From positions 1,119,280 to 1,183,279 of the forward strand of contig NZ_SSHH01000001.1 of the NCBI RefSeq assembly GCF_004965515.1: 64,000 bases of DNA. The letters run 5' to 3'. The position numbers and the translations under genes are program-made. Source of the stretch: Alteraurantiacibacter aquimixticola (GTDB lineage: Bacteria > Pseudomonadota > Alphaproteobacteria > Sphingomonadales > Sphingomonadaceae). The first letter of the stretch is position 1; each line of letters opens with the position of its first letter. The notes beneath the pieces were generated by a model. It made no database searches and had not been told where the DNA came from. It saw only the letters and a list, made by a program, of their open reading frames with translations. Below are positions 46,972-56,065 of the stretch, piece by piece.

Positions 46972-47364
46972 TCACCCCTCTTCCAGCAGCAGCAGTTCGC
47001 AGCGGACCTGCAACCGGGGCGGCTCCATCCGGTGATCGACTTCCGTCACCGCCGCATCGGCCACGATATGGCCGGGAATGGAGAATTCGTGTTCGGGCAG
47101 GAAGGCGATGAAGCATTCGCCCGCCGCGATCGCGTCACTGCCTTCGAACAGCATGTCCACTTGGTGGCGGGTACCCGCGAAGGTGATGCTGGCCCAGCTA
47201 CGCTCACTGTGGCGCGCCACGCGGCCGCGCCCTTCGCCCAGCTGTTTCAGCGTATCGAGCAGCTTCTCACCCAGCGTGCGGCGACGGCGTTTGCGCGCGG
47301 GCGGCGCCGCGTCGGCAGCCGGCGTTTGCGGAGGGACAGGGGCTGATTTGACCTCAATAAGCAT
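46972..47364 (-). CDS. Unknown small protein paired with an HTH-like gene
   Basis: A 130-residue protein. A basic, disordered N-terminus (PARKRRRRTLGEKLLDTLKQ) precedes a predominantly beta C-terminal part with ASITFAGTRHQVDMLFEG, ECFIAFLPEHEFSIPGHIVA and RLQVRCELLLLEEG. I recognise no family. ATG at 47364 lies 11 bases inside the end of the upstream gene, so the two are coupled. The context with an S24 repressor suggests regulation or stress response, but this is inference. Confidence 0.6.
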   Translation of the reverse strand: MLIEVKSAPVPPQTPAADAAPPARKRRRRTLGEKLLDTLKQLGEGRGRVARHSERSWASITFAGTRHQVDMLFEGSDAIAAGECFIAFLPEHEFSIPGHIVADAAVTEVDHRMEPPRLQVRCELLLLEEG

Positions 47365-47542
47365 GCGTACGCTCCCGATATTCGTTCATGAAATGTTCCA
47401 CCTTTTTTTCCATCGTAGTGCGCGGCGTACGGCCATTCCGCAGGTCCAGCACGAAGCGCGGGTCCTTGGTGGCCAGGCGGCCGAACTTGGTTGCTGGCAT
47501 TCCTGTTCGGCGCAGGAAAACTTCGATTTTTCGGATCAGCAC
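47354..47542 (-). CDS. Small helix-turn-helix-like protein divergent from the S24 repressor
   Basis: A 62-residue basic protein: MLIRKIEVFLRRTGMPATKF, then GRLATKDPRFVLDLRNGRTP and a C-terminal helix RTTMEKKVEHFMNEY. The GMPATKFGRLATKDPRFVLDL segment resembles a compact HTH (T-x-F-G-R-L-A-x-x-D-P-x-F-V-x-D-L-R-x-G), seen in short sphingomonad proteins. GTG start at 47542 with GAGAGGAG upstream. It may bind DNA; target unknown. Confidence 0.65.
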   Translation of the reverse strand: MLIRKIEVFLRRTGMPATKFGRLATKDPRFVLDLRNGRTPRTTMEKKVEHFMNEYRERTHAY

Positions 47543-47574
47543 TGCGACTCCTCTCTGATCTCTATTCGGTGGTT

Positions 47575-47592
47575 CGGACGGCGACTCGTCCG
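47575..47592. promoter_or_regulatory. Inverted repeat upstream of the small HTH gene
   Basis: CGGACG-GCGACT-CGTCCG is an exact 6-bp inverted repeat within the 140-bp divergent region, 33 bases before the GTG at 47542. Could be an operator for the leftward genes. Confidence 0.35.
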
Positions 47593-47622
47593 ATGTCCAA
47601 TTGCTGTCCCACGAAATCCTAC

Positions 47623-47651
47623 TTGTCTAGGAAAAATCCTTCACCTATAGG
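47623..47651 (+). promoter_or_regulatory. Promoter with overlapping palindromes for the S24 repressor gene
   Basis: TTGTCT (-35, 47623-47628), a 17-base spacer, then TATAGG (-10, 47646-47651) give a good sigma-70-type promoter. AGGAAAAATCCT (47629-47640) fills the spacer and CCTATAGG (47644-47651) overlaps the -10. GGAGGTG (47669-47675) is a strong ribosome-binding site ahead of ATG 47683. The palindromes suggest autorepression by the encoded repressor. Confidence 0.6.
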
Positions 47652-47682
47652 AATTTTGGTAAGCATACGGAGGTGAACTGCG

Positions 47683-48309
47683 ATGGATCCGCGCCAGAGA
47701 CTGTCAGAGCTGGTTCGCGAAAAGGGGACGAGTCTCGCCTCGCTCTCGCGTATGTTGGGGCGTAACACCACGTATTTGCAGCAATATATCTCCAAGGGGA
47801 GTCCGCGTAAGCTGGAGGAGGATGATCGGCGAAAGCTGGCGCGATTCTTCGGGGTGCCGGAGACCGAACTCGGTGCATCGCAGGAAAAATCCTATGAAGC
47901 GGAGCGCGACTGGGTCGAAGTGCCCCGCCTTTCGGTTGAGGCATCAGCCGGGCCGGGGGCTTCCAATGCGGCAGAGCAAGCCTTCGATTCCTTCCGCTTC
48001 TCGCGCCGCTGGCTACGTGAGCAGGGCTTGCGGCCGGGAAGCCTTTCCGCTGTGCGCGTCATCGGCGATTCGATGGAACCATTGCTGCGCGAAGGCGACG
48101 ATCTCCTCGTCGACATGAGCGACAGGCCGTTCCGGGACGGCATCTTCGTCGTGCGGCTCGACGACAGCCTGCTGGTCAAGCGTGTCACCTCGCAGGGTGG
48201 GGGGCGTTTCTCGCTGCTCAGCCAGAACCTCTCCTACCCGCCGCTATCCGTGCAGGGGGAGCAGATCGAGCTGGTCGGCCGCGTCGTGTGGAAGAGCGGG
48301 AAGTTGTAA
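47683..48309 (+). CDS. S24-family (LexA-like) repressor with N-terminal HTH
   Basis: A 208-residue protein. Residues about 5-60 are an XRE-like HTH (LSRMLGRNTTYLQQYISKGS). The C-terminal S24 domain has the Ser-Lys dyad S130 (VIGDSMEPLLREGDDLLV) and K166 (DDSLLVKRV). A possible Ala-Gly autocleavage bond lies at residues 89-90 (VEASAGPG). This build is that of phage-CI/PrtR-like or LexA-like repressors inactivated by RecA-stimulated self-cleavage. No phage genes are nearby. Its divergent neighbours are two small unknown genes. Confidence 0.88.
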   Translation: MDPRQRLSELVREKGTSLASLSRMLGRNTTYLQQYISKGSPRKLEEDDRRKLARFFGVPETELGASQEKSYEAERDWVEVPRLSVEASAGPGASNAAEQAFDSFRFSRRWLREQGLRPGSLSAVRVIGDSMEPLLREGDDLLVDMSDRPFRDGIFVVRLDDSLLVKRVTSQGGGRFSLLSQNLSYPPLSVQGEQIELVGRVVWKSGKL

Positions 48310-48338
48310 TTGCGGCACGGCATGGCCACACAGGGGAT

Positions 48339-49010
48339 ATGACCGCCGCCACCGAAGCGCCGCTGCGCGCCGCCATAATTCCCGTCACCGCTTTCGAGCA
48401 GAATTGCTCACTCGTCTGGTGCTCGAAGACCAAGCGCGGCGCGCTGGTCGATCCGGGCGGCGATCTCGACAAGCTGAAGGATGCCATCGCGCGCTCGGGC
48501 GTCACGGTGGAAAAGATCCTGCTCACCCACGGCCATGCCGATCATTGCGGGCAGGCTGGCATGCTGGCCAAGGAACTCGGCCTGCCGATCGAAGGGCCGC
48601 ATGAGGATGACCGCTTCTGGATCAGCCGGCTGGAGGATGACGGCCCGCGCTTCCAGATGCATTGCGAGATCTTCGAACCCGACCGCTGGCTGAAGGATGG
48701 CGACACCGTCTCCTTCGGCGAGGTGGAGATGGAAGTGATCCATTGCCCCGGCCACACGCCCGGCCATGTCGTCTTCTTCCATCGCCCGACCAAGTTCGCT
48801 TTCGTCGGTGACGTGCTTTTCGCAGGGTCGATCGGCCGCACCGACTTTCCGATGGGGAACCATCAGGACCTGCTCGATGCGATCACCGGCAAGCTCTGGC
48901 CGCTGGGAGACGAGGTTACCTTCGTCCCCGGCCACGGCCAGCCGAGCACTTTCGGCCAGGAGCGCAAGACCAACGCCTTCGTCAGCGACGCGGCATTGGC
49001 CCGCGGCTGA
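48339..49010 (+). CDS. MBL-fold metallo-hydrolase (glyoxalase II-like)
   Basis: A 223-residue protein with THGHADHCG (HxHxDH metal motif), CPGHTPGHV, FVGDVLFAGSIGRTDFPMG and FVPGHGQPSTFGQER. These place it in the GloB-like / YcbL group, which hydrolyse S-acyl-glutathione or related thioesters. Start at 48339 follows CAGGGGAT and leaves 29 bases after the repressor stop, so it may be cotranscribed with it. Confidence 0.9.
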   Translation: MTAATEAPLRAAIIPVTAFEQNCSLVWCSKTKRGALVDPGGDLDKLKDAIARSGVTVEKILLTHGHADHCGQAGMLAKELGLPIEGPHEDDRFWISRLEDDGPRFQMHCEIFEPDRWLKDGDTVSFGEVEMEVIHCPGHTPGHVVFFHRPTKFAFVGDVLFAGSIGRTDFPMGNHQDLLDAITGKLWPLGDEVTFVPGHGQPSTFGQERKTNAFVSDAALARG

Positions 49011-49016
49011 GCCTGA

Positions 49017-49412
49017 TTATACAGCCCGGAAGGCCACCAGCACGGCCGCGATCGCCCAGCCGAGCATGATCGGCAGCGTCAGTACCATGCCGATCATGCG
49101 CGGCCGCGACACTTCCTCGCTATCCATGCCGATGCCATGAAGCACGCGGCCGATGAGGAAGGCGAGGGCGGACAGGCCCAGCGTCCAGCCGCCCAGGCCG
49201 CCCATTTCCAGCAGACCGATCAGGATCAGCGCCAGCGGCGTGTATTCGACGAAATTGGCCTGTGCGCGCATGCGCCGCATCAGCAGCGGGCTGCCACCAT
49301 CGCCATGGACGATCTTCTCTTTGCCGCGCACTGACCCGCAGCGCGCGGAAAGCCAGATGGCGATCAGCGTGGCTGCTGCTGCCGAAAGCAGCGTGATATG
49401 CAATTCGTGCAT
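49017..49412 (-). CDS. MAPEG family membrane protein
   Basis: A 131-residue four-helix protein starting MHELHITLLSAAAATLIAIW, with MRRMRAQANFVEYTPLALILIGLLEM, the family signature R-x-x-N-x-x-E-x-x-P. Small glutathione-related MAPEG proteins of the YecN type are common in proteobacteria. It converges with the MBL gene, ending 6 bases from its stop. Enzymatic role unproven. Confidence 0.88.
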   Translation of the reverse strand: MHELHITLLSAAAATLIAIWLSARCGSVRGKEKIVHGDGGSPLLMRRMRAQANFVEYTPLALILIGLLEMGGLGGWTLGLSALAFLIGRVLHGIGMDSEEVSRPRMIGMVLTLPIMLGWAIAAVLVAFRAV

Positions 49413-49598
49413 GCTTATCCTTCCCTCATGTCCTGTGCGGTTGATAGAGGCGGAGAACATGGCTTGCAACGGATCGAGAATCCTCTATAGCGCGCGCCTT
49501 CGCCGCATCCTTTGGCACCCGATGCCGCGCTTGCGCGGTGGCGGTGCTTGCCCTAGGGCGGCTACCAACAATTTTGATCTCAAGGAACAGGTGCCGCA

Positions 49599-49781
49599 AT
49601 GGCTGTCCCTAAAAGAAAAGTTTCGCCGCATCGTCGTGGCAATCGTCGGGCCCATGATTCGCTGAAGGTGGAGGCATTCCATGAATGCTCCAACTGCGGC
49701 GAGTTGAAGCGTCCGCATAATCTGTGCACGGCGTGCGGTCATTATAATGGCCGCCAGGTTCTCGAGCCCAAGGGCCTTTAA
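49599..49781 (+). CDS. rpmF: 50S ribosomal protein L32
   Basis: A 60-residue protein: [35 protein letters not shown] and [12 protein letters not shown]. Four cysteines (C-x2-C ... C-x2-C) show the zinc-binding C+ form. It heads rpmF-plsX-fabH-ihfA-merR; plsX starts 27 bases later. Confidence 0.98.
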   Translation: MAVPKRKVSPHRRGNRRAHDSLKVEAFHECSNCGELKRPHNLCTACGHYNGRQVLEPKGL

Positions 49782-49808
49782 GCCTAAAGTTCTGGGGGAT
49801 TTGCGCTT

Positions 49809-50861
49809 ATGAGCCTGCCGCGTATCGCTATCGATGCGATGGGCGGCGATGAAGGCGTGCGCGTGATGATCTCGGGCGCGGCGCTTGCTCGCCGTCGTCA
49901 TGAGCAATTCAAGTTCCTGCTGGTGGGTGACGAGGCGCGGATCAAGGCCGCGCTGGCAGAGCACCCCGGCATGGCAGGCGCATCCGAAATCCTGCATTGC
50001 GAGGATGTCGTCGGCGGCGAAGAGCGGCCGACGCAGGCCTTGCGCCGCGCCAAGACCACCAGCATGGGCCTTGCCATCAACGCCGTGAAAACCGGCGATT
50101 GCGGCGCTGCGGTCAGTGCCGGCAATACTGGCGCGCTGATGGCCATGAGCAAGCTGGCCCTGCGCACCATGCCCGGAATCGACCGGCCCGCGCTGGCGGC
50201 GCTGATCCCCTCTCTTGGGGACAATGACGTTGTCATGCTCGACCTTGGCGCGAATACCGAATGCGATGCCCGCAACCTGGTACAATTTGCCATCATGGGC
50301 GCTGCTTATTCGCGCATCGTCACCGGCAAGGACGCACCGCGTGTACGGCTGCTCAATATCGGTACCGAGGACATCAAGGGCACCGGAGACATTCAGGATG
50401 CCGCAGCCTTGCTGCGTGAGGCGACCGGCCTGTCGATGCAGTTCGAGGGCTTCGTCGAGGCCGACAAGATCAGCCGCGGCGAAGTGGATGTCGTCGTGAC
50501 CGACGGCTTCTCCGGCAATATCGCGCTGAAGGCGATCGAGGGATCGGCGCGCTTCGTGACCGACCTGCTCAAGAATGCCTTTGCCAGTTCGCTGCGCTCC
50601 AAGATCGGCTTCCTGGTTTCGCGCCCGGCGACCGAGCTGTTGAAGCACCATCTCGATCCCAACAACCACAATGGCGGGGTATTCCTCGGCCTTAACGGTG
50701 TGGTGGTGAAGTCGCATGGCAGCGCCAATATGCAGGGTGTGGCCAATGCGGTGGAAGTCACCGCCCGGCTGCTGGAGGAAGACCTGACCGACCGCATTGT
50801 CGCGGACCTGGCCGAACTGGGCGAGGATCGCCTGCGCGACAATGGAGCCGCGGCCAAGTGA
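49809..50861 (+). CDS. plsX: Phosphate acyltransferase PlsX
   Basis: A 350-residue soluble enzyme that converts acyl-ACP to acyl-phosphate for phospholipid synthesis. [57 protein letters not shown] and [20 protein letters not shown] are the family blocks. Overlaps fabH by 4 bases. Confidence 0.97.
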   Translation: MSLPRIAIDAMGGDEGVRVMISGAALARRRHEQFKFLLVGDEARIKAALAEHPGMAGASEILHCEDVVGGEERPTQALRRAKTTSMGLAINAVKTGDCGAAVSAGNTGALMAMSKLALRTMPGIDRPALAALIPSLGDNDVVMLDLGANTECDARNLVQFAIMGAAYSRIVTGKDAPRVRLLNIGTEDIKGTGDIQDAAALLREATGLSMQFEGFVEADKISRGEVDVVVTDGFSGNIALKAIEGSARFVTDLLKNAFASSLRSKIGFLVSRPATELLKHHLDPNNHNGGVFLGLNGVVVKSHGSANMQGVANAVEVTARLLEEDLTDRIVADLAELGEDRLRDNGAAAK

Positions 50862-51826
50862 TCCGTTCCGTCTTCAAGGGCTGCGGATCGGCGCTGCCGG
50901 CCAATTGCGTCAGCAATGACGAGCTCGCAAAGCGCGTCGACACCAGCGACGAGTGGATCCGCGAACGCACCGGCATTACCCAGCGCTATATCGCCGGAGA
51001 GGGCGAGACGACGGCGACGCTGGCGACCGAGGCCGCGCGCCGCGCGTTGGAAGATGCGGGCATGACGATTGGCGAGATCGACCTGATTGTGCTCGCTACT
51101 GCTACGCCTGACGTCACTTTCCCCGCCACCGCCACCATCGTGCAGAAGGAACTGGGCGGCGCGGGCTTCCCTGCTTTCGACGTGGCCGCAGTGTGCTCCG
51201 GCTTCCTTTATGCGCTGGGCACCGCTGACTCGATGATCCGCTCGGGCATGAGCAAGAACGCGCTGGTGATCGGTGCCGAGACCATGAGCCGCATTCTCGA
51301 CTGGGAAGACCGGGCAACCTGCGTGCTGTTCGGCGATGGCGCCGGTGCCTTCGTCATCAGTGCCGAGGATCTGCCCGACGACAGCGACAAAGGCGTGCTC
51401 GCCACACAGCTGCATGCCGATGGGGAGCACAAGGACCTGCTCTATGTCGATGGCGGGCCGTCCTCCACCGGTACTGTCGGCCATTTGCGGATGCGGGGGC
51501 GCGAGGTGTTCCGTCATGCGGTGACAAATCTTGCGCAGGTTCTCTCTGATGTGATTGAAAAGGCGGGGTTTACTGCCACGCAGGTCGATTGGGTGGTGCC
51601 GCATCAGGCCAATCTGCGCATCCTCGATGCAACCGCGCGAAAGCTGGGCCTGCCGATGGACAAGGTGGTGGTGACGGTGGACAAGCACGCCAACACTTCT
51701 GCTGCCTCGGTGCCCCTGGCCTTCGACGTCGCCTGGCGCGACGGGCGCATCAAGCGTGGAGACCTTGTGCTGCTGGAGGCTATGGGCGGCGGCTTCACCT
51801 GGGGCGCCAGCCTGTTGCGCGTATAG
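50858..51826 (+). CDS. fabH: Beta-ketoacyl-ACP synthase III
   Basis: The 322-residue initiating condensing enzyme of fatty-acid synthesis. Catalytic Cys in [13 protein letters not shown] (about 112), His in VPHQANLRI (about 248) and Asn in [13 protein letters not shown] (about 278). GTG start at 50858 overlaps plsX (GTGA). Ends [17 protein letters not shown]. Confidence 0.97.
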   Translation: MIRSVFKGCGSALPANCVSNDELAKRVDTSDEWIRERTGITQRYIAGEGETTATLATEAARRALEDAGMTIGEIDLIVLATATPDVTFPATATIVQKELGGAGFPAFDVAAVCSGFLYALGTADSMIRSGMSKNALVIGAETMSRILDWEDRATCVLFGDGAGAFVISAEDLPDDSDKGVLATQLHADGEHKDLLYVDGGPSSTGTVGHLRMRGREVFRHAVTNLAQVLSDVIEKAGFTATQVDWVVPHQANLRILDATARKLGLPMDKVVVTVDKHANTSAASVPLAFDVAWRDGRIKRGDLVLLEAMGGGFTWGASLLRV

Positions 51827-51922
51827 GATAATTCGGGGGGTTTGTGCCCGCCGTAACCTTGCCAAGTGCCGGACAAAGCTGCATTGTTGCGGCGGGTCGC
51901 GCTTGAAAAGGAGAAGGGACGC

Positions 51923-52231
51923 ATGGATTCGATGCGATCCGTCGGAACGCTGACCCGCGCCGATCTTGCTGAAACGATCAATCGCAAAATGGGATTTCCC
52001 CGCTCGGAAAGCCTCGACCTCGTCGAAGCGATCCTGGCCAAGATGTGCGACGCCATGGCCGATGGCGAGAATGTGAAGATTTCCGGCTTCGGCAGCTTCG
52101 TATTGCGCGACAAGAAGGAGCGTATCGGCCGCAATCCCAAGACCGGCGTCGAAGTGCCGATCACGCCGCGCCGCGTGATGACTTTTCGCGCGAGCCAGAA
52201 GCTGAAAGACAGGATCGCCAAGGCATCGTGA
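51923..52231 (+). CDS. ihfA: Integration host factor alpha subunit
   Basis: A 102-residue HU/IHF-family DNA-bending protein: [20 protein letters not shown] at the N-terminus, [29 protein letters not shown] (beta-arm) and [16 protein letters not shown]. The start at 51923 is chosen for AAAAGGAGAAGGG upstream. Followed by the MerR gene with a GTGA overlap, the standard alphaproteobacterial order. Confidence 0.95.
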   Translation: MDSMRSVGTLTRADLAETINRKMGFPRSESLDLVEAILAKMCDAMADGENVKISGFGSFVLRDKKERIGRNPKTGVEVPITPRRVMTFRASQKLKDRIAKAS

Positions 52232-52632
52232 CAAAAATGACCCCCGCATTTCCATTCGACGACGGCAAGGATGCCGATGCCATGCGCACTATCGGCGAAG
52301 TGGCGCGGGGGCTGGGCATCAAGCAGCACATCCTGCGCTATTGGGAGCAGCAGTTTCCGATGCTGCAGCCGCTGAAGCGCAGCGGCGGCAGGCGGCTCTA
52401 CCGCCCGTCGGATGTGGAGCTGGTCGCGCGGATCGACGCGCTGATCAATCGCGAAGGCTACACGCTGAAGGGCGCAAAGCAGGTGCTGCAATCGGCGGGC
52501 TCGGCTGGGGCCGAGCCTGCTGCGCGCGAAGCTTCGCCAGCTCCAGCGCAAGCAGTGGGCAAGGGGCTGGACATCCTCCCTCAGCTCAAGGCTTTGCGCG
52601 CGCGCCTGTCGGCCGCGATCGAAGCGGCCTGA
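52228..52632 (+). CDS. MerR-family transcriptional regulator
   Basis: A 134-residue protein with a winged-[55 protein letters not shown] (residues about 18-70). The C-terminal part is Ala/Pro-rich and short, without an obvious metal-binding site. GTG 52228 overlaps ihfA; ATG 52237 is an alternative. This regulator is conserved next to ihfA in the group but its regulon is not known to me. Confidence 0.92.
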   Translation: MTKMTPAFPFDDGKDADAMRTIGEVARGLGIKQHILRYWEQQFPMLQPLKRSGGRRLYRPSDVELVARIDALINREGYTLKGAKQVLQSAGSAGAEPAAREASPAPAQAVGKGLDILPQLKALRARLSAAIEAA

Positions 52633-52684
52633 TCGAACGGAATACCGTACTTTGGGAATATAGGGGCAGCCCGCCGCCGCTTCG

Positions 52685-53218
52685 TCAATTCACGCGTTCG
52701 GGCCCCAGTTCGGGATCGAGGTCGCGTGGGCGGGCAAAGTGGACGAGCTTGCCGCAGCCCGGTTCGCAATCGGCCCAGTCATCGATATCGAGCTCGAACA
52801 CGGCGAAGGCGGCGGTGGGGAATTTCTCCATCACCTCTTCGAACAGCGCGTTTTCCTTTTCCGCCGGGACCAGCTGAAGTGCCAGTTCCTGCAGGCCGGG
52901 ATTATGTGCCGCCAGCAGCAACGCGCGGGCATCGCCGCCATGTTCACGCAGCAGGCGGATCAGCGTGGCCGCATCGCCCATATAGGCATCGGTGGCATAG
53001 GTGATCGGCAGGCCCAGGCCCGATGCCTCCAGCGTGCATTTCACCCGCTCGGCGGGACTGGCGACGATCGCGTCCCACTTCACACCGTGATCGCTGATAT
53101 GCGCGCCCATCAGGCCGGCGCCCTTGCGCCCACGATCGTTCAGGCCGCGGTCGAAATCGCGCAGCGACAGATCGTCCCAATCCGACTTCGCATGTCTGAG
53201 CAGGCCGAGCAGTTTCAC
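52685..53218 (-). CDS. SixA-like histidine phosphatase
   Basis: A 177-residue protein starting MKLLGLLRHAKSDWDDLSLRDFDRGLNDRG, with the catalytic RHA motif and the second histidine in LLAAHNPGLQELAL. The family includes SixA, which dephosphorylates phosphohistidine on HPt/PTS proteins. GTG start at 53218, 6 bases after the helicase stop, so probably cotranscribed with it. Confidence 0.9.
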   Translation of the reverse strand: MKLLGLLRHAKSDWDDLSLRDFDRGLNDRGRKGAGLMGAHISDHGVKWDAIVASPAERVKCTLEASGLGLPITYATDAYMGDAATLIRLLREHGGDARALLLAAHNPGLQELALQLVPAEKENALFEEVMEKFPTAAFAVFELDIDDWADCEPGCGKLVHFARPRDLDPELGPERVN

Positions 53219-53224
53219 CGCGTG

Positions 53225-55963
53225 TTATTCTCCCTGCGCCCCAAGCGCGTCCCTTTCATTTATCACAACACCGGCAGCGACGCGATGTAAAGCCTCCTCC
53301 AGCGTCAATCGTGTGACAGGCGTGCCCGCCGGGAAGGCGGAGAGCAGGCGCGAGGGGAAGGCGGGGGACAGTACGATGAAGTGGCCGCTATCCTGCTTGC
53401 TGCGGATCAGCCGCCCGAAGGCCTGTGCCAGACGCGCGCGGATGATGCGGTCGTCATAGGTGGAGCCACCGCCTGCCGCACGGCGGGCGCGGTGGAGGAT
53501 GCTCGGCTTAGGCCAGGGCACCTGCTCCATCACCACGCAGCGCAGCGAATGGCCGGGCACGTCCACCCCGTCGCGCAAGGCATCGGTGCCGAGCAGGCTC
53601 GCATGCGGATCGTCGCGGAAGATATCCACCAGCGTGCCGGTATCGATCGGATCGACATGCTGGGCGAAGAGCGGCAGCCCAGCGCGCGCCAGCCGGTCGG
53701 CAATGCGGCCATGCACTGCGCGCAGGCGGCGGATCGCCGTGAACAGGCCCAGTACGCCGCCGCCCGATGCCTCGACAATGCGGGCATAGGCTCCCGCGAG
53801 GCCGGCGAGGTCGCCCTTCTTCACATCGGTGACGATCAGCACCTCGGCACGGGAGGCGTAATCGAAGGGGCTTTCGGCCTGCACCTTCTGCGGCGCCGTA
53901 TCGATATAGGCCGCGCCGGATCGCGCGATGGCGCTGTTCCAGTCCTCACCCTCAGTCCCACGGTCGCAGAGCGTGGCGCTGGTCAGCATCACGCCATGCG
54001 CGCCTTCGAGCACGGTCTGCGCAAATGGCTTCATCGGGTCGAGGAAATGGCGGTGGATGCCGATATCATATTCGCGTGCGTCGGAGCGGTCGACCGCCAG
54101 CCAATCGACGAAATCGGGATTGGCCGGGCCGCCGAGCCGCTCCAGCAAAGCCTCCCACGCCGCGAGCATCTCGATCCGCCAGGCGAGCGAATGACGCGCC
54201 CCTTCCAGCCGCGCGCGGCCCTGAGAATCGAGCCAGTCGGGCGCATCCTCCTGCACCGCTTCCAGCCGGACGCCGAGGCGGATGAGCGGCTGGCGAATCT
54301 CGGCCAGCGCCATGGCGGCCGCCTGTGCACGTTCGACGAAATCGCCTTCGAGCTGTGCGGCCTCGGTCTCGATGCCATAGCCTGCTTCCTGCCCTCCGCT
54401 TTCATCGCGCGCATAGGTGAGCGACCGGACCGCTGCGAGCAATTCCTCAACCGGACCTGAGGGTTCGCCATCGGCCAGCCTTTGCAGCCAGCCGCCGCCA
54501 GGCAAAGCCTCCGCCGCATGGCAAGCCGCGGAAATTGCCTTGCCGCCTTGTTCATCATAGCTCGACACATCCGCGAGCCGCGCGGCGAGGCCCCTTCGGC
54601 GGCCCTTCGACCCGCGTTCTGGTCCCAGTAGCCAGCGCTTCAATTCGATCGCCTCCATACCGGTCAGCGCGGCGGAGAAAGTCGAATCGGCGGCCTCGAA
54701 AACGTGGTGGCCTTCGTCGAAAATGATGCGGGCGGGGCGCTGCGCATGGTCGCGTCCGCGCGCGGCATTGACCATCACCAGCGCATGGTTGGCGATGACG
54801 AGGTCTGCCTGCGCGCTGGCGCGGCTTGCATGTTCGATGAAGCATTTGCGGTAATGCGGGCAGCCGGCATAGACGCATTCGCCGCGCTGATCGGTCAGCG
54901 AACGGATAGCACGGCTGCGGAACAAGGTGCCGAGCCAGCCGGGCAGGTCGCCACCGATCATGTCGCCATCGCGGCTATAGGCGGCCCAGCGCGCCACCAG
55001 CTGCGCCAGTACCGCCGCGCGCCCGCCGAATCCGCCTTGCAAGGCGTCTTCCAGATTGAGCAGGCAGAGATAGTTCTCGCGCCCCTTGCGGATTACCACC
55101 GGGCGCGAGCCGTCGGGCCGTTCCTCCGGCCAGGCGCGTGCGCTTTCGCTGCGCAGCTGGCGTTGCAGGTTCTTGGTAAAGGTGGAGACCCAGACCGTGC
55201 CGCCCGAAGCCTTGGCCCAGAGCGAGGCGGGGGCAAGGTAGCCGAGCGTCTTGCCGATGCCCGTGCCCGCCTGCGCCAGCAGCATATGCGGCGCCTCCCG
55301 CCGCGTGCGCGGGGCGAAGATGCCTGCCACCGCACTGGAGTAATCGCGCTGGCCCTGCCGTTTTTCGGCGCCTTCGCCGGTCAGCCGCGCCAGCTGCGCC
55401 TGCACATCGCCATCATCGAGCGTGACTTGCGCGGGCTGGGGCCGCTCGCCGCTTTCTTCCCATTCGGGCAGGCGGGAGAACAGCCACTTCTCCGCCCGTT
55501 CCGGCTGGCGGATATGCGGCGCGATCACGCCCGCCCATGGCCAGCGCAGCCGGGCGAGCGATTGCAGTGCGCTCCACGCGCCCTCACGCTCGGGCCACTC
55601 GGGGCTTTCGCAGGTTTCCAGCAATGCGCCCGCAGCCTCCTGCAGGAAGCGCGGCACGTCATCGCCATCGGCTGGCTCCTCCAACCCCAACGCATGGGCG
55701 AGGCCCTTGGCGGTGGGCACGCAGAAGCGCGCCGGGTGGACGAAGGCGAACAGCTCCAGCAGGTCGAGGCCCGAGAGGTCGGGGTAGCCGAGCCGCGTCG
55801 CCACCAGCGGCGCGTTGACCATCAGCAGCGGCGTATCGGCCGCGGCCATTACCGCCTCTCCCTTGCCCAGCGCGCGGGTGGCGCCATTGGCGGCGCGCAG
55901 CCAGCATCCGGCATGGCTGGCATGGAGCGCGGGAAGAGGTAGTGCGGGCATGAGCGGGACCAT
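53225..55963 (-). CDS. ATP-dependent DNA helicase of the DinG/XPD (Rad3-like) family
   Basis: A 912-residue superfamily 2 helicase. Walker A AQAGTGIGKTLGYLAPA, iron-sulphur cysteines in the arrangement NYLCLLNLED ... CVYAGCPHYRKC, the DEAH-like IIFDEGHHVFEAAD, and the C-terminal motif RLAQAFGRLIRSKQDSGHFI. The N-terminal about 230 residues are lineage-specific. It unwinds 5'-3', probably in repair of R-loops or damaged DNA. ATG at 55963 (55951 possible). Confidence 0.9.
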   Translation of the reverse strand: MVPLMPALPLPALHASHAGCWLRAANGATRALGKGEAVMAAADTPLLMVNAPLVATRLGYPDLSGLDLLELFAFVHPARFCVPTAKGLAHALGLEEPADGDDVPRFLQEAAGALLETCESPEWPEREGAWSALQSLARLRWPWAGVIAPHIRQPERAEKWLFSRLPEWEESGERPQPAQVTLDDGDVQAQLARLTGEGAEKRQGQRDYSSAVAGIFAPRTRREAPHMLLAQAGTGIGKTLGYLAPASLWAKASGGTVWVSTFTKNLQRQLRSESARAWPEERPDGSRPVVIRKGRENYLCLLNLEDALQGGFGGRAAVLAQLVARWAAYSRDGDMIGGDLPGWLGTLFRSRAIRSLTDQRGECVYAGCPHYRKCFIEHASRASAQADLVIANHALVMVNAARGRDHAQRPARIIFDEGHHVFEAADSTFSAALTGMEAIELKRWLLGPERGSKGRRRGLAARLADVSSYDEQGGKAISAACHAAEALPGGGWLQRLADGEPSGPVEELLAAVRSLTYARDESGGQEAGYGIETEAAQLEGDFVERAQAAAMALAEIRQPLIRLGVRLEAVQEDAPDWLDSQGRARLEGARHSLAWRIEMLAAWEALLERLGGPANPDFVDWLAVDRSDAREYDIGIHRHFLDPMKPFAQTVLEGAHGVMLTSATLCDRGTEGEDWNSAIARSGAAYIDTAPQKVQAESPFDYASRAEVLIVTDVKKGDLAGLAGAYARIVEASGGGVLGLFTAIRRLRAVHGRIADRLARAGLPLFAQHVDPIDTGTLVDIFRDDPHASLLGTDALRDGVDVPGHSLRCVVMEQVPWPKPSILHRARRAAGGGSTYDDRIIRARLAQAFGRLIRSKQDSGHFIVLSPAFPSRLLSAFPAGTPVTRLTLEEALHRVAAGVVINERDALGAQGE

Positions 55964-56013
55964 GGGCAGCGCGGAACGAAAAGTAAACGCGCGGTGCCGG
56001 CTCATCCCAAACG

Positions 56014-56046
56014 AAAGGGGCGGCACCCTGCGGCACCGCCCCTTTT
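56014..56046. terminator. Rho-independent terminator downstream of the tannase-like gene
   Basis: AAAGGGGCGG-CACCCTGCGGCA-CCGCCCCTTTT (56014-56046) is a 7-bp GC stem with A/T flanks, placed 20 bases beyond the tannase-like stop on the minus strand. Confidence 0.75.
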
Positions 56047-56065
56047 CAATATTGGCGCGGCGGGA

